Below, one piece after another: positions 1 through 8,717 of a stretch of DNA of 54,992 nt. Each line of letters starts with the position of its first letter. Position 1 is the stretch's first letter. Made by a program: the position numbers and the translations under genes. Source of the DNA: Bacteroidales bacterium UBA1217 (GTDB taxonomy: Bacteria > Bacteroidota > Bacteroidia > Bacteroidales > P3); contig DBXH01000034.1 in NCBI GenBank assembly GCA_002309335.1, positions 1 to 54,992 of the forward strand, given 5' to 3'. Under the pieces are notes generated by a model. It was not told the origin of the DNA, did no database searches, and saw only the letters and a list, made by a program, of their open reading frames with translations.

Positions 1-426
<426 letters not shown>

Positions 427-429
427 CTT

Positions 430-2697
430 ATGGAAGAGATTTCAGAGGACCTTGCCGTCCAAAAAAAATACGAGGAACTGATTGAGGCTTGCCGCGCCAA
501 CAGGCAACTGACGGCGGATGAGGAGAACAACATCTTCCGTGCGTTCACCATTGCCCGCAACGCCCACGCCGACACACGCCGAAAGAGCGGGGAACTGTAT
601 ATTTTCCACCCTTTGGAGGTGGCTCTGATTGCCGTCAAAGAGGTGGGCCTCGGCCCTATCGCCGTTGTGTGCGCACTGCTGCACGATGTGGTTGAAGACA
701 CCGACATCACCTTGGACAACCTGAGTGCGATATTCGGCGACCGCGTGGCACGCATCGTCGACGGCGTGACCAAAATTGACAAGGCGACAATGATTGCCGA
801 ACAGAACGCCGACTTCTCGTCGCAAGCAGAGAACTACCGCAAAATCCTGCTTGCAATGTGCGACGACGCCTACGTCATATTCCTTAAGCTTTGCGACCGC
901 CTGCACAATATGCGTACGCTGGGTTCGATGAAAGACACCAAAAAGCTGGCAATATCCTCTGAAACTCAATACCTTTATATTCCCCTCGCCCACCGTCTGG
1001 GACTTTACAACATCAAGACGGAACTGGATGACTTGGTGATGCAATACACCAATCCCGACAAATATGCCGAGATTGCCAACCAGATAAGCCAGACGGTAGG
1101 CACCGAACTGAAACTGAAAGAATGCTTCACGGCACCTATCCGCCAACTGCTCGACGAAAACAAGTTCCACTACACCCTGAAGACCCGCATCAAATCAGTC
1201 TATTCGTGCTGGAAAAAGATGCAGAACAAGGGTGTGCAGTTTGACGAGATTTTCGACCTCTACGCTATGCGCATCATACTTGACCTGCCCGAAACAGAGG
1301 GACTTGACGATGACGAGAAGCGTAAGATAGAGAAGGAGGAATGCTTTAAAGTCTATGCGCTGATAACGGGTTTGTTCAGACCGCAGCCGGCACGCTTCCG
1401 CGACTGGATAACGACGCCCAAGAACAACGGCTACGAATCGCTCCACACCACAGTTATGAGCCCTATCGGGCGCTGGGTGGAGGTGCAGATACGCACCACA
1501 CGTATGGACCGCATCGCCGAAAAGGGTATGGCGGCGCACTTCCTCTACAAGGAAGCCCATCCCGACGAACCCGTGAAGCAAAGTCCTGTGGAAGAATGGC
1601 TGCAACAGATACGCAGCTCGCTGGAGGACCCGAACAAGAACGCACTTGATTTGGTCGAAGAGTTCAAAGAAACGCTGTACACCAAAGAGATATACATTTT
1701 CACTCCTAAAGGGAAAACCATCAAATTGCCGGCGCGCAGCACCGTGCTCGACTTTGCCTACGCTATCCACTCCGAGCTTGGCGAACATTGTATAGGAGCC
1801 AAAGTCAACGCCCGCGTGGTACCAATCGGCTACCGGCTGCACAGCGGTGAACAGGTGCAGGTGCTAACATCGCAGAAGACCTTCCCCACCGAGGATTGGC
1901 TGAAAGAGGTTCAGACACAACGCGCCAAAGACCACATAAAAGACTATCTGCGCAACCAGAAGAAAGACTACCGCGAACAAGGCGAAGAGAAGCTGAAGGA
2001 GTTTTTGAAGAAGGTGAAACTGCGCGAAAACCCTGAACATATAGCACGTCTGAAGCTCTACTTCAACAGCGAAAGCGACATAGACCTTTTCTACCGCATA
2101 GCAACAGGCGACATCACGGAAGAGGCTATGATGCAATGCTTCCACCTGAAACGATCAACCCCGCAGCTGCTGTTCCTGCAGCCTTATCAGAACCTCTTTG
2201 CTCCGGACGGAGAGAACAACTCGCGCAAACCCGGCGACAAATCGACCATCACTACATCGCCGTTCCTGACAGACAGCGACCACGAGAACCTCGAGACCCA
2301 ACCGGCTCCCTGCTGCAAACCTGTGCAGGGCGACAGGGTTATAGGCATAGTGACCGACAACAAGATTATGGTGCACCGCACCAACTGCCCCACCGCCATC
2401 CACGAGATGTCGACCCACGAAGACCGCATTGTGCGCACACGATGGCGTCCGGGCGAAAAAATCGCGTTCCTCACAGGTTTCACCATCACCGCCATCGACC
2501 GTCACGGATTGCTGCAAGAGTTGACACGCATCATCAGCGAGGATATGAACCTGAATATGCGCGCCATCACCCTCGAAGCATCCGAAGGCGTAGGACGGGG
2601 ACTGATTATGCTGTATGTGCACAATCTCGGCGACCTTGACCGCCTGATAGAACAAATACGCTCGATCGACGGTGTGGAACAGGTGCAACGAGTATGA
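430..2697 (+). CDS. rel: Bifunctional (p)ppGpp synthetase/hydrolase (RelA/SpoT family)
   Basis: This 755-residue protein has the full long-RSH layout. The HD hydrolase domain shows H60, H85-D86 (LLHDVVEDT) and D156 (LCDRLHNMRTL), so the hydrolase looks intact. The synthetase domain follows at about 240-370, with RFRDWITTPKNNGYESLHT around 322-340. The TGS domain is near 420-481. A conserved-cysteine segment (CCKPVQGD) and a C-terminal ACT domain complete it. It makes and degrades the alarmone (p)ppGpp in response to amino-acid starvation and other stress. With both catalytic centres present I call it a bifunctional Rel/SpoT rather than a synthetase-only RelA. ATG 430 follows recA by 3 nt and no better start exists. 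Confidence 0.97.
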   Translation: MEEISEDLAVQKKYEELIEACRANRQLTADEENNIFRAFTIARNAHADTRRKSGELYIFHPLEVALIAVKEVGLGPIAVVCALLHDVVEDTDITLDNLSAIFGDRVARIVDGVTKIDKATMIAEQNADFSSQAENYRKILLAMCDDAYVIFLKLCDRLHNMRTLGSMKDTKKLAISSETQYLYIPLAHRLGLYNIKTELDDLVMQYTNPDKYAEIANQISQTVGTELKLKECFTAPIRQLLDENKFHYTLKTRIKSVYSCWKKMQNKGVQFDEIFDLYAMRIILDLPETEGLDDDEKRKIEKEECFKVYALITGLFRPQPARFRDWITTPKNNGYESLHTTVMSPIGRWVEVQIRTTRMDRIAEKGMAAHFLYKEAHPDEPVKQSPVEEWLQQIRSSLEDPNKNALDLVEEFKETLYTKEIYIFTPKGKTIKLPARSTVLDFAYAIHSELGEHCIGAKVNARVVPIGYRLHSGEQVQVLTSQKTFPTEDWLKEVQTQRAKDHIKDYLRNQKKDYREQGEEKLKEFLKKVKLRENPEHIARLKLYFNSESDIDLFYRIATGDITEEAMMQCFHLKRSTPQLLFLQPYQNLFAPDGENNSRKPGDKSTITTSPFLTDSDHENLETQPAPCCKPVQGDRVIGIVTDNKIMVHRTNCPTAIHEMSTHEDRIVRTRWRPGEKIAFLTGFTITAIDRHGLLQELTRIISEDMNLNMRAITLEASEGVGRGLIMLYVHNLGDLDRLIEQIRSIDGVEQVQRV

Positions 2698-2699
2698 TT

Positions 2700-2727
2700 T
2701 AACCCAGAATTGACCCAGAACCGACCT
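2700..2727 (+). repeat. Short word-repeat spacer before mazG
   Basis: The 30-nt spacer between the Rel stop and the mazG ATG is two near-copies of an 11-nt word (AACCCAGAATT, GACCCAGAACC) followed by a third partial copy (GACCT) that abuts the ATG. It resembles the other word-repeat spacers before start codons in this window. Function is unknown. Confidence 0.4.
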
Positions 2728-3525
2728 ATGACCGAAGAACAGAAATCCTTGCAATGGCTAAGCAGCATACTCGACATCCTGCGCAAAGAATGCCCGTGGG
2801 ACAGCGTGCAAACAATTGAAAGCCTGCGGTATCTGACAATTGAAGAGGTGTATGAACTGTCGGAGGCCGTGCTTGCCAAGAACTATGACGAGATGCGCAA
2901 GGAGCTTGGTGATTTGATAATGCATCTGCTCTTCTATGCCAAGATTGCCGACGATGAAGGCAAATTCAGCGTGAGCGACGTTATGGATGGAATATGCCGC
3001 AAACTTATTTCGCGCCATCCGCATATCGCTCTACCCGACCGCGAAGGAAGGCTCCAACCGGCACAGCAGGCAGCAACGCCTAAATGGGAACAGGTGAAAA
3101 TGAGAGAAGGACGAAGGTCGGTGATGGAGGGCGTTCCCGAATCGCTACCATCGCTTATCAAAGCCATACGCCTTCAGGAAAAAGCCGCCGGATTCGGATT
3201 TGAATTTCCCGACACAGAGTCGGCAAAAGCAAAGGTTAACGAGGAATACGGCGAGTTTATGGAGGCTCTGGACAACTATCACAAAGAGGGCGAAACGGCG
3301 AAAAAAGCCGCCGAAGAGGAGTTGGGCGACTTGATGTTTGCAATAGCGAAATGGGCACGGTTTGAGAAGCTTAACGCCGACGACGCGCTTGCACGCACAA
3401 ACAGAAAATTCATCAAACGGTTCAATTATGTTGAACAGCAGGCGCAAAACTCAGGACGACGGCTGCAGGACTTGACGCTCGACGAGATGGAACGTTTCTG
3501 GAACGAAGCAAAAACAATTGATTAA
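2728..3525 (+). CDS. mazG: MazG nucleoside triphosphate pyrophosphohydrolase
   Basis: This 265-residue protein has two all-alpha MazG domains, the same architecture and length as E. coli MazG (about 263). The N-terminal domain carries CPWDSVQTIESL and the metal-binding pattern EEVYELSEA...KELGDLI. The second repeats it as NEEYGEFMEA...EEELGDLM. MazG hydrolyses (d)NTPs to monophosphates and pyrophosphate, removing aberrant nucleotides; in E. coli it also lowers ppGpp. Its place directly after the (p)ppGpp enzyme is suggestive in that light. I chose ATG 2728 over the upstream TTG at 2710, because MTEEQ matches the usual N-terminus and the upstream codons are repeat sequence. Confidence 0.95.
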   Translation: MTEEQKSLQWLSSILDILRKECPWDSVQTIESLRYLTIEEVYELSEAVLAKNYDEMRKELGDLIMHLLFYAKIADDEGKFSVSDVMDGICRKLISRHPHIALPDREGRLQPAQQAATPKWEQVKMREGRRSVMEGVPESLPSLIKAIRLQEKAAGFGFEFPDTESAKAKVNEEYGEFMEALDNYHKEGETAKKAAEEELGDLMFAIAKWARFEKLNADDALARTNRKFIKRFNYVEQQAQNSGRRLQDLTLDEMERFWNEAKTID

Positions 3526-3535
3526 CAACTGTTAT

Positions 3536-3706
3536 ATGAAAGAGAAGTATTTAAAACCCACTCTGACCATCGTGTCATTCAAAGTTGAGAACGGTTTTGC
3601 CGGTACATCGCCCGACCCCGTTTCCTGCTTTGACTTGTTCGATTTGGACAACGATGAGGATTATAACCAAGCCTCCAGTTATACCGAGAGGTACTGGAGC
3701 TGGTAG
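3536..3706 (+). CDS. Small hypothetical protein with GFAG motif (56 aa)
   Basis: I do not recognise a defined family. The 56-residue product begins MKEKYLKPTLTIVSFKVENG, followed by FAGTSPDP, an acidic stretch (DLFDLDNDEDYN) and a tryptophan-rich end (YWSW). The layout of a KYxxP start, a beta-strand-like stretch, an ENGFAG turn and an acidic aromatic tail looks like small proteins seen in other Bacteroidales genomes; that is memory, not a search result. There is no signal peptide or membrane segment. ATG 3536 is preferred over 3518, which overlaps the mazG end. The stop abuts the convergent hdrA-like stop at 3707. Confidence 0.6.
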   Translation: MKEKYLKPTLTIVSFKVENGFAGTSPDPVSCFDLFDLDNDEDYNQASSYTERYWSW

Positions 3707-4714
3707 TTATCCTTCAAGAATGGCAAAAGCAGCGGCACGGGCGTCGTTGACAACATCGTTTATCGACATCGGACGCTTGCAGGTGCCGCAAACATAAAGA
3801 CCCTTCTGGCTGGTAAGGCAGTCGCCGAGATGCGGGTCGGACGATTGTGCAAAGCCATATTCACCACAAATACCGGCGGCTTTAGCAAGACAGCGCGTGC
3901 CTTCAGAAGCCTCCATTCCCACCATCAATACAAGCAAATCGGTAGTCATCTTGAGAGGCAAACCCATCAAGGTGTCCTCGGCTTTTATCTGCACACGCCC
4001 GTCGAAAGTGCCCGACGCCTCCGAAATACGGCCACGCACATAACGAACACCATATTCCTGCTGCGACTGGCGATAGAGCTCCTCAAAATGCTGACCCCAC
4101 ATACGGAGATCCATATAGAAGATATAGGCTTCGGTGTCGGGAAGTTGTTTCTTCATCTCGATGGCTTGTTTTACCGCCGTTACGCAGCAAACCTTAGAGC
4201 AGTAATGGTTGCCCGTCTTCTCGTCGCGTGAGCCTACACATTGCAGGAAGACAACACGTTTAGGCTTCTCTCCCAGCGAATTGACAATCTGATTGTAGCG
4301 TATCATCTTCTCCATCTCCAACGAGGTGATGACTCCTCCATATATGCCATATCCTAGTTCCTCTTTGCGATGAGCGTCGAACGGAGTGTAGCCGGTGGCG
4401 AGAAGTACGGCATCCGAATAATAGCTGTTGCCGTGACTGTCGGAAAGTTTCCAACCTTGCTCGCCCTCGCGCACAATACCTACAATATCGGTATCGAGAT
4501 GCTGTGCAATATTGGCATTAAGCAGTTTGCGGTTCATCTGTTCCACAATATCCGTGGCTGCAGCAAAATTGGGGAAAAGAAATGCCTTGTCGGCTATATT
4601 TTTGAGCGGTGAGGATGATTTCTCGAAAAGCGAAACAGCGACACCTTGCTTAGCGAGCACGTAGGCGGCTTCGATTCCTGCAGGACCTGCACCTATGATA
4701 GAGACTGATTTCAT
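3707..4714 (-). CDS. HdrA-like FAD/[4Fe-4S] protein, compact form
   Basis: This 335-residue protein starts with a Rossmann FAD-binding motif (IIGAGPAGIEAAYVLAKQG, residues 6-24). It carries the characteristic HdrA cluster-binding stretch CVGSRDEKTGNHYCSKVCC near 160-178. HdrA proteins are the flavin subunits of CoB-CoM heterodisulfide reductase and of many HdrABC-like modules, where the flavin splits electron pairs. Standard HdrA is roughly 650 residues with extra ferredoxin domains; this one lacks them and is about half that length. It is the last gene of the Hdr-like operon. The start is 73 nt after the hdrB-like stop, across a word-repeat array that ends just before the ATG. The substrate is unknown. 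Confidence 0.85.
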   Translation of the reverse strand: MKSVSIIGAGPAGIEAAYVLAKQGVAVSLFEKSSSPLKNIADKAFLFPNFAAATDIVEQMNRKLLNANIAQHLDTDIVGIVREGEQGWKLSDSHGNSYYSDAVLLATGYTPFDAHRKEELGYGIYGGVITSLEMEKMIRYNQIVNSLGEKPKRVVFLQCVGSRDEKTGNHYCSKVCCVTAVKQAIEMKKQLPDTEAYIFYMDLRMWGQHFEELYRQSQQEYGVRYVRGRISEASGTFDGRVQIKAEDTLMGLPLKMTTDLLVLMVGMEASEGTRCLAKAAGICGEYGFAQSSDPHLGDCLTSQKGLYVCGTCKRPMSINDVVNDARAAAFAILEG

Positions 4715-4716
4715 TT

Positions 4717-4788
4717 GGGTTGAAAGGGTTTAAAAGGTTTAAAGGGTTGAAAAGGGTTAAAAGGGTTTGAAAGGGTTAAAAAGGGGTT
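4717..4788 (-). repeat. AACCC-TTT word-repeat array upstream of the hdrA-like gene
   Basis: Read on the minus strand, this spacer is eight consecutive units of 9-11 nt, each beginning AACC or AACCC followed by a T-run with small variations (for example AACCCTTTC, AACCTTTTA). The array starts 5 nt after the hdrB-like stop and ends 2 nt before the hdrA-like ATG. The units are too short and too variable for a CRISPR. They resemble the arrays at 5858-5889 and 41306-41365. Confidence 0.75.
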
Positions 4789-4793
4789 GGATA

Positions 4794-5852
4794 TTAATCT
4801 TGTCGCAGGCACTCGGGGCGATCGGGACGAGGCAGGAGACGGCCTGAGATGCCTTTGTATTTTTCGTCGGGATTGTAGGCTATGCCTATCTTGTTGAACA
4901 GTCGCTCGCTCTGCACTTGATGAAGCTGAAGACCCAGTTTCCAAGGGTCGTAGCCAAGCAGCAAGCCGGTCAATTCCTCATAGGTAAGCACCGGAATGCC
5001 GTAGCCTTCTTTGTCGTAGGTTTTATGCTCCATCTCGGCGATGGTGTACTGCCATTTGTCGAGAAACATACTGCATCCGGGACAGTTGGTCAATATGAAG
5101 TCTGGCTCGTATGGCTCCATCGATTGGAATTTCTTCTTGGTGTTGGCAATCGAATAGCCGCGGTTTTCCTGCACCAGATACTGGCGGAAGCCAAAACCGC
5201 AGCAATGACGGCGTTCGGGATAATCGATCACCTCGCCGCCCCAAGCCTCAATCATACCGGCAAGCACATACGGGAATTCCGCTTTGCCGACACCGCGATC
5301 GGGGAATATCTTGGCATAATGGCAACCTATATGCTCCACCACGCGTAGCGGTTTACCGGTAAAACGGTTCACCAGCTGATATTTCATCTTCGGCTTCAAG
5401 TCGAAGCGAAACTTGTAAATGATATCCGATGGATGAGCGATATTTTTGGGAATTTTGAATTCGCGCTTGGTAGCCTCCCATAGGTATTGGCGAGCCTGTT
5501 CGAGCAGTTTCGGGTCGTTCTCCCATTTCTCAATCATTTCCGAGAACACTCCGAACGAAGTGACGCACGAAGGCACATAGTTCTCGTAGCCGCATTCGGT
5601 CATAAGTGAGAACAGTCGAGCCACCACCGTCATTGTTGTCTCGAACGGCACCACATCGCTATGATAGCCGATACCTGTGCAGGTGTGCTGATGGGGATTG
5701 TCGCAGATATCTTTGCCCAACTCATCGCGAAGGATGCGCAGGAATGCCGCTTCCGAGCCAGGAAAGAATGTCTGGCGTATGCAGCTGCGCTCATAGAAAT
5801 AATGGTCGTCGGCTATCTCTTTTTGATATTCGTTCCAAAAACGTTTTTCCAT
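4794..5852 (-). CDS. HdrB-like CCG-domain protein
   Basis: This 352-residue soluble protein has the paired cysteine-rich (CCG) domains of heterodisulfide reductase subunit B. The first half has conserved cysteines at TCTGIGYHSD and YVPSCVTSFG. The second half has EHIGCHYAK, RHCCGFGFR and NCPGCSMFLDKWQ. In HdrB these domains bind the non-cubane [4Fe-4S] clusters that reduce disulfide substrates. An extra C-terminal extension of about 50 residues follows. Its neighbours encode HdrA-, HdrC- and HdrD-like proteins, so an HdrABC-type complex is likely. The disulfide or other acceptor is unknown; methanogen cofactors are not expected here. The start is ATG 5852, preceded by a 9-nt word repeat. Confidence 0.88.
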   Translation of the reverse strand: MEKRFWNEYQKEIADDHYFYERSCIRQTFFPGSEAAFLRILRDELGKDICDNPHQHTCTGIGYHSDVVPFETTMTVVARLFSLMTECGYENYVPSCVTSFGVFSEMIEKWENDPKLLEQARQYLWEATKREFKIPKNIAHPSDIIYKFRFDLKPKMKYQLVNRFTGKPLRVVEHIGCHYAKIFPDRGVGKAEFPYVLAGMIEAWGGEVIDYPERRHCCGFGFRQYLVQENRGYSIANTKKKFQSMEPYEPDFILTNCPGCSMFLDKWQYTIAEMEHKTYDKEGYGIPVLTYEELTGLLLGYDPWKLGLQLHQVQSERLFNKIGIAYNPDEKYKGISGRLLPRPDRPECLRQD

Positions 5853-5857
5853 ATAAT

Positions 5858-5889
5858 GGGTTGAAAGGGTTGTAAATGTTAAATAGGTT
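5858..5889 (-). repeat. 9-nt word-repeat array upstream of the hdrB-like gene
   Basis: On the minus strand the 45-nt spacer holds AACCTATTT, AACATTTAC, AACCCTTTC and a partial AACCC, in exact 9-nt register. The array ends 5 nt before the ATG at 5852. It has the same word and the same position relative to a start codon as the array at 4717-4788. Confidence 0.65.
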
Positions 5890-5897
5890 ATGAAAGG

Positions 5898-7697
5898 TCA
5901 CTTAATTATATTTTCCGCCACTATCTCGGCGATATCCTTGACCGGAATATTGTCGGCGTGCTGGAAGGCTTTTTTACACATCGGGCAAGCGGTAGCAATT
6001 GTATCGGGCTTGGGAGCCATAAGGTTGTCGCGTGCCGCGTTGCGGATGGCTGTCTGCTGCTCGAGGTCGAGGGTAGGATTGCCGAGGTTGAAACCGCAGC
6101 AAAGGCTGTGTTCGCGTTCCTCTTTGGTTTTCAATAGCGTCGTCGTTGCACGCAACACGTTGCGCGGCTGGTCATAGATGCCGCATCCGCGACCAAGCTC
6201 GCACGGATCGTGATAAGTTACACGGCGGTCGTCCTTGCGAAGCTTCAGTTTGCCACTTTCAATCAGCATATTTATATATTCCGTATGGTGCATCACCGGA
6301 ATCGAAAGTTTATATTCCTTCTTGAACGACTGGTAGCATATCGGACACGAAGTAATAAGCATTGTCGCCTTGCTGTTCACAATCATTTCCGTGTTTTTGC
6401 GGCGCAACTCGAATGCCTGGTTTTCAAAACCCTGCTGCAACAACGGACGTCCGCAGCAGATGGTTTCGTTCTTGTCCATATACCAGTATTTCTGTCCAAC
6501 GGCATTGAAGATGGTTTCCATAGAACGCGAAATGCCGGGAGTGAGATGCGACATACAGCCACCGAAATAGGCAACGCGGCCGATAGAGTTGAACGGTTGG
6601 ATATTGCGCAGATAACCATAGCCACCCTTGTCGATGTCCTTCTTGTTCTTGATGCGCACCTGACGGCGTATTATCGAGAGGTCGAGGTTCACCGGACAGT
6701 CGGCCACGCAACGGTCGCACATCAGGCAGTTTTCGGCTATCGGCTCGGCATTCTTCTGCAACTCGAGGTTTCTTACCGACTGCAGCATATAAACGCCTTG
6801 CATATTGACTATACCAAGTTCCCTGTTCATCGGGCAGCCGTCGATGCAAATACCGCAACGCGAGCAGGCGCTGAGTTCGAACATCGTGTAGCCAGTCTTC
6901 TTATCGCTGTCCTTGACGCCCAGCTGACGAAAATAGATAAGGAACACCTCGGTGAAGATGTGCATATAGCGCGAGAACGGCATCAGGCAGAAGAAGGTGC
7001 CCAAAGCGATGGAGTAGAGTGTCCAGCACGACATCTCAAATGCAGGGTCGGCAACGCCCATACTCGAAAGCACATTGCCCAATCCGCGTGTCATAAAGCC
7101 GCCGTTGCCATAGAGCGACGATGTGGCAGCCTCCGACAGCAGACGGAACGGGAAGATGCACCACAGGGCCAGTTTCGCAACGCGATCCATCAAGGTGTGA
7201 CGTGTGGTGCGCTTCATACCCAACGGACGCGACCACACCTTTTTGAACATCGCCAAGAACAAGCCGCTGAGTACGTATATCAGCAGCACATCCATCAAAT
7301 TGGCAAAAAACTCCGCCTTGGGGAAGTCTATACTGTAAGATGGTTCAAAATAGTTGAAAAATATCGCTATCCATAACGGATGCCCGTCGGGGAACGCCAG
7401 TTTTGCCTGAACAGCGCCCACGACTATAAGCAGAAACCAGCCAAAAGCAAGGCTTCGGTGCATATAGCCGAGCAGAAGGTTCTTCTTCGTAATGCGCCAA
7501 TGCAGCAAACCTTCGCGGAACGCCTCCCAGATGGCAGGCAGAAAGCGCCAAGTCCAAATATTCTTGCGGATTTTTGCTCGTTGCAGCTTATCGAATTTCT
7601 TGATCCAGCGCCAATATTTCCACACCGAGAAAACCAGAAGGAAAAACACACCGGCAACGAACGGAATCACAAACAGATGGAAACTGTCACTATTCAT
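5898..7697 (-). CDS. Membrane-bound HdrD/DsrMK-like iron-sulfur oxidoreductase
   Basis: This 599-residue protein fuses a membrane part to an Hdr-like catalytic part. Hydrophobic segments near 8-28, 82-100, 132-152, 172-188 and 222-258 form a NarI/DsrM-like region with histidines that might bind haem b. Two 4Fe-4S motifs follow: C278/C281/C284/C288 and C324/C327/C330/C334. Two CCG domains come next (C380-GGC-type start, C414-C415, C451/C454; then C499, C533-C534, C571/C574). Such proteins pass electrons between a membrane quinone pool and a cytoplasmic disulfide-type partner. I chose ATG 7697 over 7712 because GGAGGT lies 5 nt upstream; it overlaps the preceding gene by 8 nt, indicating coupling. 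Confidence 0.88.
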   Translation of the reverse strand: MNSDSFHLFVIPFVAGVFFLLVFSVWKYWRWIKKFDKLQRAKIRKNIWTWRFLPAIWEAFREGLLHWRITKKNLLLGYMHRSLAFGWFLLIVVGAVQAKLAFPDGHPLWIAIFFNYFEPSYSIDFPKAEFFANLMDVLLIYVLSGLFLAMFKKVWSRPLGMKRTTRHTLMDRVAKLALWCIFPFRLLSEAATSSLYGNGGFMTRGLGNVLSSMGVADPAFEMSCWTLYSIALGTFFCLMPFSRYMHIFTEVFLIYFRQLGVKDSDKKTGYTMFELSACSRCGICIDGCPMNRELGIVNMQGVYMLQSVRNLELQKNAEPIAENCLMCDRCVADCPVNLDLSIIRRQVRIKNKKDIDKGGYGYLRNIQPFNSIGRVAYFGGCMSHLTPGISRSMETIFNAVGQKYWYMDKNETICCGRPLLQQGFENQAFELRRKNTEMIVNSKATMLITSCPICYQSFKKEYKLSIPVMHHTEYINMLIESGKLKLRKDDRRVTYHDPCELGRGCGIYDQPRNVLRATTTLLKTKEEREHSLCCGFNLGNPTLDLEQQTAIRNAARDNLMAPKPDTIATACPMCKKAFQHADNIPVKDIAEIVAENIIK

Positions 7698-8082
7698 TGC
7701 TACCTCCTTCATTCTTAGACTTCAACTCACGCTGCGGACGCCAAGTAACGGGATCTACATTATTAAGTATTCGTCTCATATTTATTATCAGAGAACGGGT
7801 GTTGACGCCACGCGGACACACCAACAGGCATTTGCCGCACAGCATACAGCGCTTCAGCTGCTCGTCCAAACCTTCATACTGGGCACGGAAAAAGGCGGTG
7901 TGTATCTTGCGGAAATTGTAGTCGGTAAATCCTGCCGCCGAACAGGCAGCCGTACAGCCGCCACAGCCGATGCACAACTTGTAAGACGGCACCAGCTCGA
8001 GCAGTTTCTCCACCTTGTCGGGCTTCATCTCGTCAAAGTTAAGCTGACGGCCTTTCGATATTTCAAATCCAAACTTCTTCAT
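7690..8082 (-). CDS. HdrC-like ferredoxin subunit (second copy, 130 aa)
   Basis: This 130-residue protein carries two 4Fe-4S motifs, CIGCGGCTAAC and CMLCGKCLLVCP, spaced as in HdrC (heterodisulfide reductase subunit C). HdrC relays electrons between the HdrA flavin and the HdrB active site. The second motif keeps the CP that closes a typical cubane site. The start ATG 8082 immediately follows the previous stop (TAG 8083-8085), with GAGGAGG upstream as a plausible ribosome site. The 3' end overlaps the membrane subunit start by 8 nt. Having two HdrC-like proteins fits an operon that serves both a soluble HdrB and a membrane HdrD-like partner; which pairs with which cannot be read from sequence. 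Confidence 0.86.
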   Translation of the reverse strand: MKKFGFEISKGRQLNFDEMKPDKVEKLLELVPSYKLCIGCGGCTAACSAAGFTDYNFRKIHTAFFRAQYEGLDEQLKRCMLCGKCLLVCPRGVNTRSLIINMRRILNNVDPVTWRPQRELKSKNEGGSNE

Positions 8083-8688
8083 CTACGCCTCCTCGACTTT
8101 TTTCTTCAAATCCATTCCTCCCGTCACCTCGAATATGCGGCGTACCTCGTTCAAGTCCTCTTCCGAAATATTGCGCAGCGCACCGGCTCCATCGCCGTGA
8201 TAGTTGGCACCCAACTTGGGAGCAATTTCCTCAATATGCTCGCGATACCACTCCCATATCGGACCCTGCTCGGGATGATAGTCGGGGTCGACACGGTCGG
8301 GATGAACGCAATAGCCGATTTCCAAAATATTTCTTTCGATGCCGTTCATCAGTTCCTTCTGTTGACGACCTTTCTCGCTTTCCGTGAAATAGCCCAATTC
8401 CTGCGAGGCCCTGCGAAGCACAGTTATCAACTCACCAGGAGCATTGCCGCGCGGACAGCGGGTCTTGCACGACATACATTGGCCACAATACCAGATAGTG
8501 TCGTCTTTCAGCAAGCGCTCTATTTCCGTTTCGTTGCCTCTCTGCACAGTATCGCAGATGCGGCGCGGATCGTAGTCGTAGAACTCCGCCGCCGGACAAA
8601 CAGCGGTGCACATACCACAGTTCATACAAGCCTTCAAAGCATCGTCGGCCCGCACATCCTGCTTTATATAATCAACTAAATTACCCAT
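8083..8688 (-). CDS. HdrC-like ferredoxin subunit (first copy, 201 aa)
   Basis: This 201-residue protein has two 4Fe-4S motifs (CMNCGMCTAVCP at about 21-32 and CGQCMSCKTRCP at about 68-79) and a C-terminal helical extension of about 110 residues that is absent from the second copy. The fold and motif spacing match HdrC. A DYDPRRI stretch between the two clusters is typical of HdrC proteins that dock to CCG subunits. It follows the VOC gene by 21 nt; that spacer is an AGTTTAA word repeat leading up to the ATG. It abuts the next hdrC-like gene. It most likely links the flavin subunit to one of the CCG subunits. Confidence 0.86.
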   Translation of the reverse strand: MGNLVDYIKQDVRADDALKACMNCGMCTAVCPAAEFYDYDPRRICDTVQRGNETEIERLLKDDTIWYCGQCMSCKTRCPRGNAPGELITVLRRASQELGYFTESEKGRQQKELMNGIERNILEIGYCVHPDRVDPDYHPEQGPIWEWYREHIEEIAPKLGANYHGDGAGALRNISEEDLNEVRRIFEVTGGMDLKKKVEEA

Positions 8689-8689
8689 T

Positions 8690-8717
8690 CAACTTTAAAC
8701 ATTAAACTCTTAAACTT
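8690..8717 (-). repeat. AGTTTAA word repeat upstream of the first hdrC-like gene
   Basis: On the minus strand the sequence from the VOC stop codon to just before ATG 8688 is a run of AGTTTAAG, AGTTTAAT, GTTTAAA and GTTG. The base word differs from the AACCCTTT arrays, but the position, directly before a start codon, is the same. Confidence 0.5.

Noticed and set aside
442..1170. Long antisense frames, for example 442-1170 (-), 6210-7376 (+), 8794-9921 (+), 10193-11251 (+), 15625-16659 (+)
   Set aside because: Each lies opposite a well-supported gene with clear motifs. They arise from the high-GC, low-stop antisense of that gene and show no motifs of their own.
4717..4788. CRISPR array
   Set aside because: Units are 9-11 nt with no spacers between them. 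Neither repeat length nor layout fits CRISPR, and no cas genes are near.
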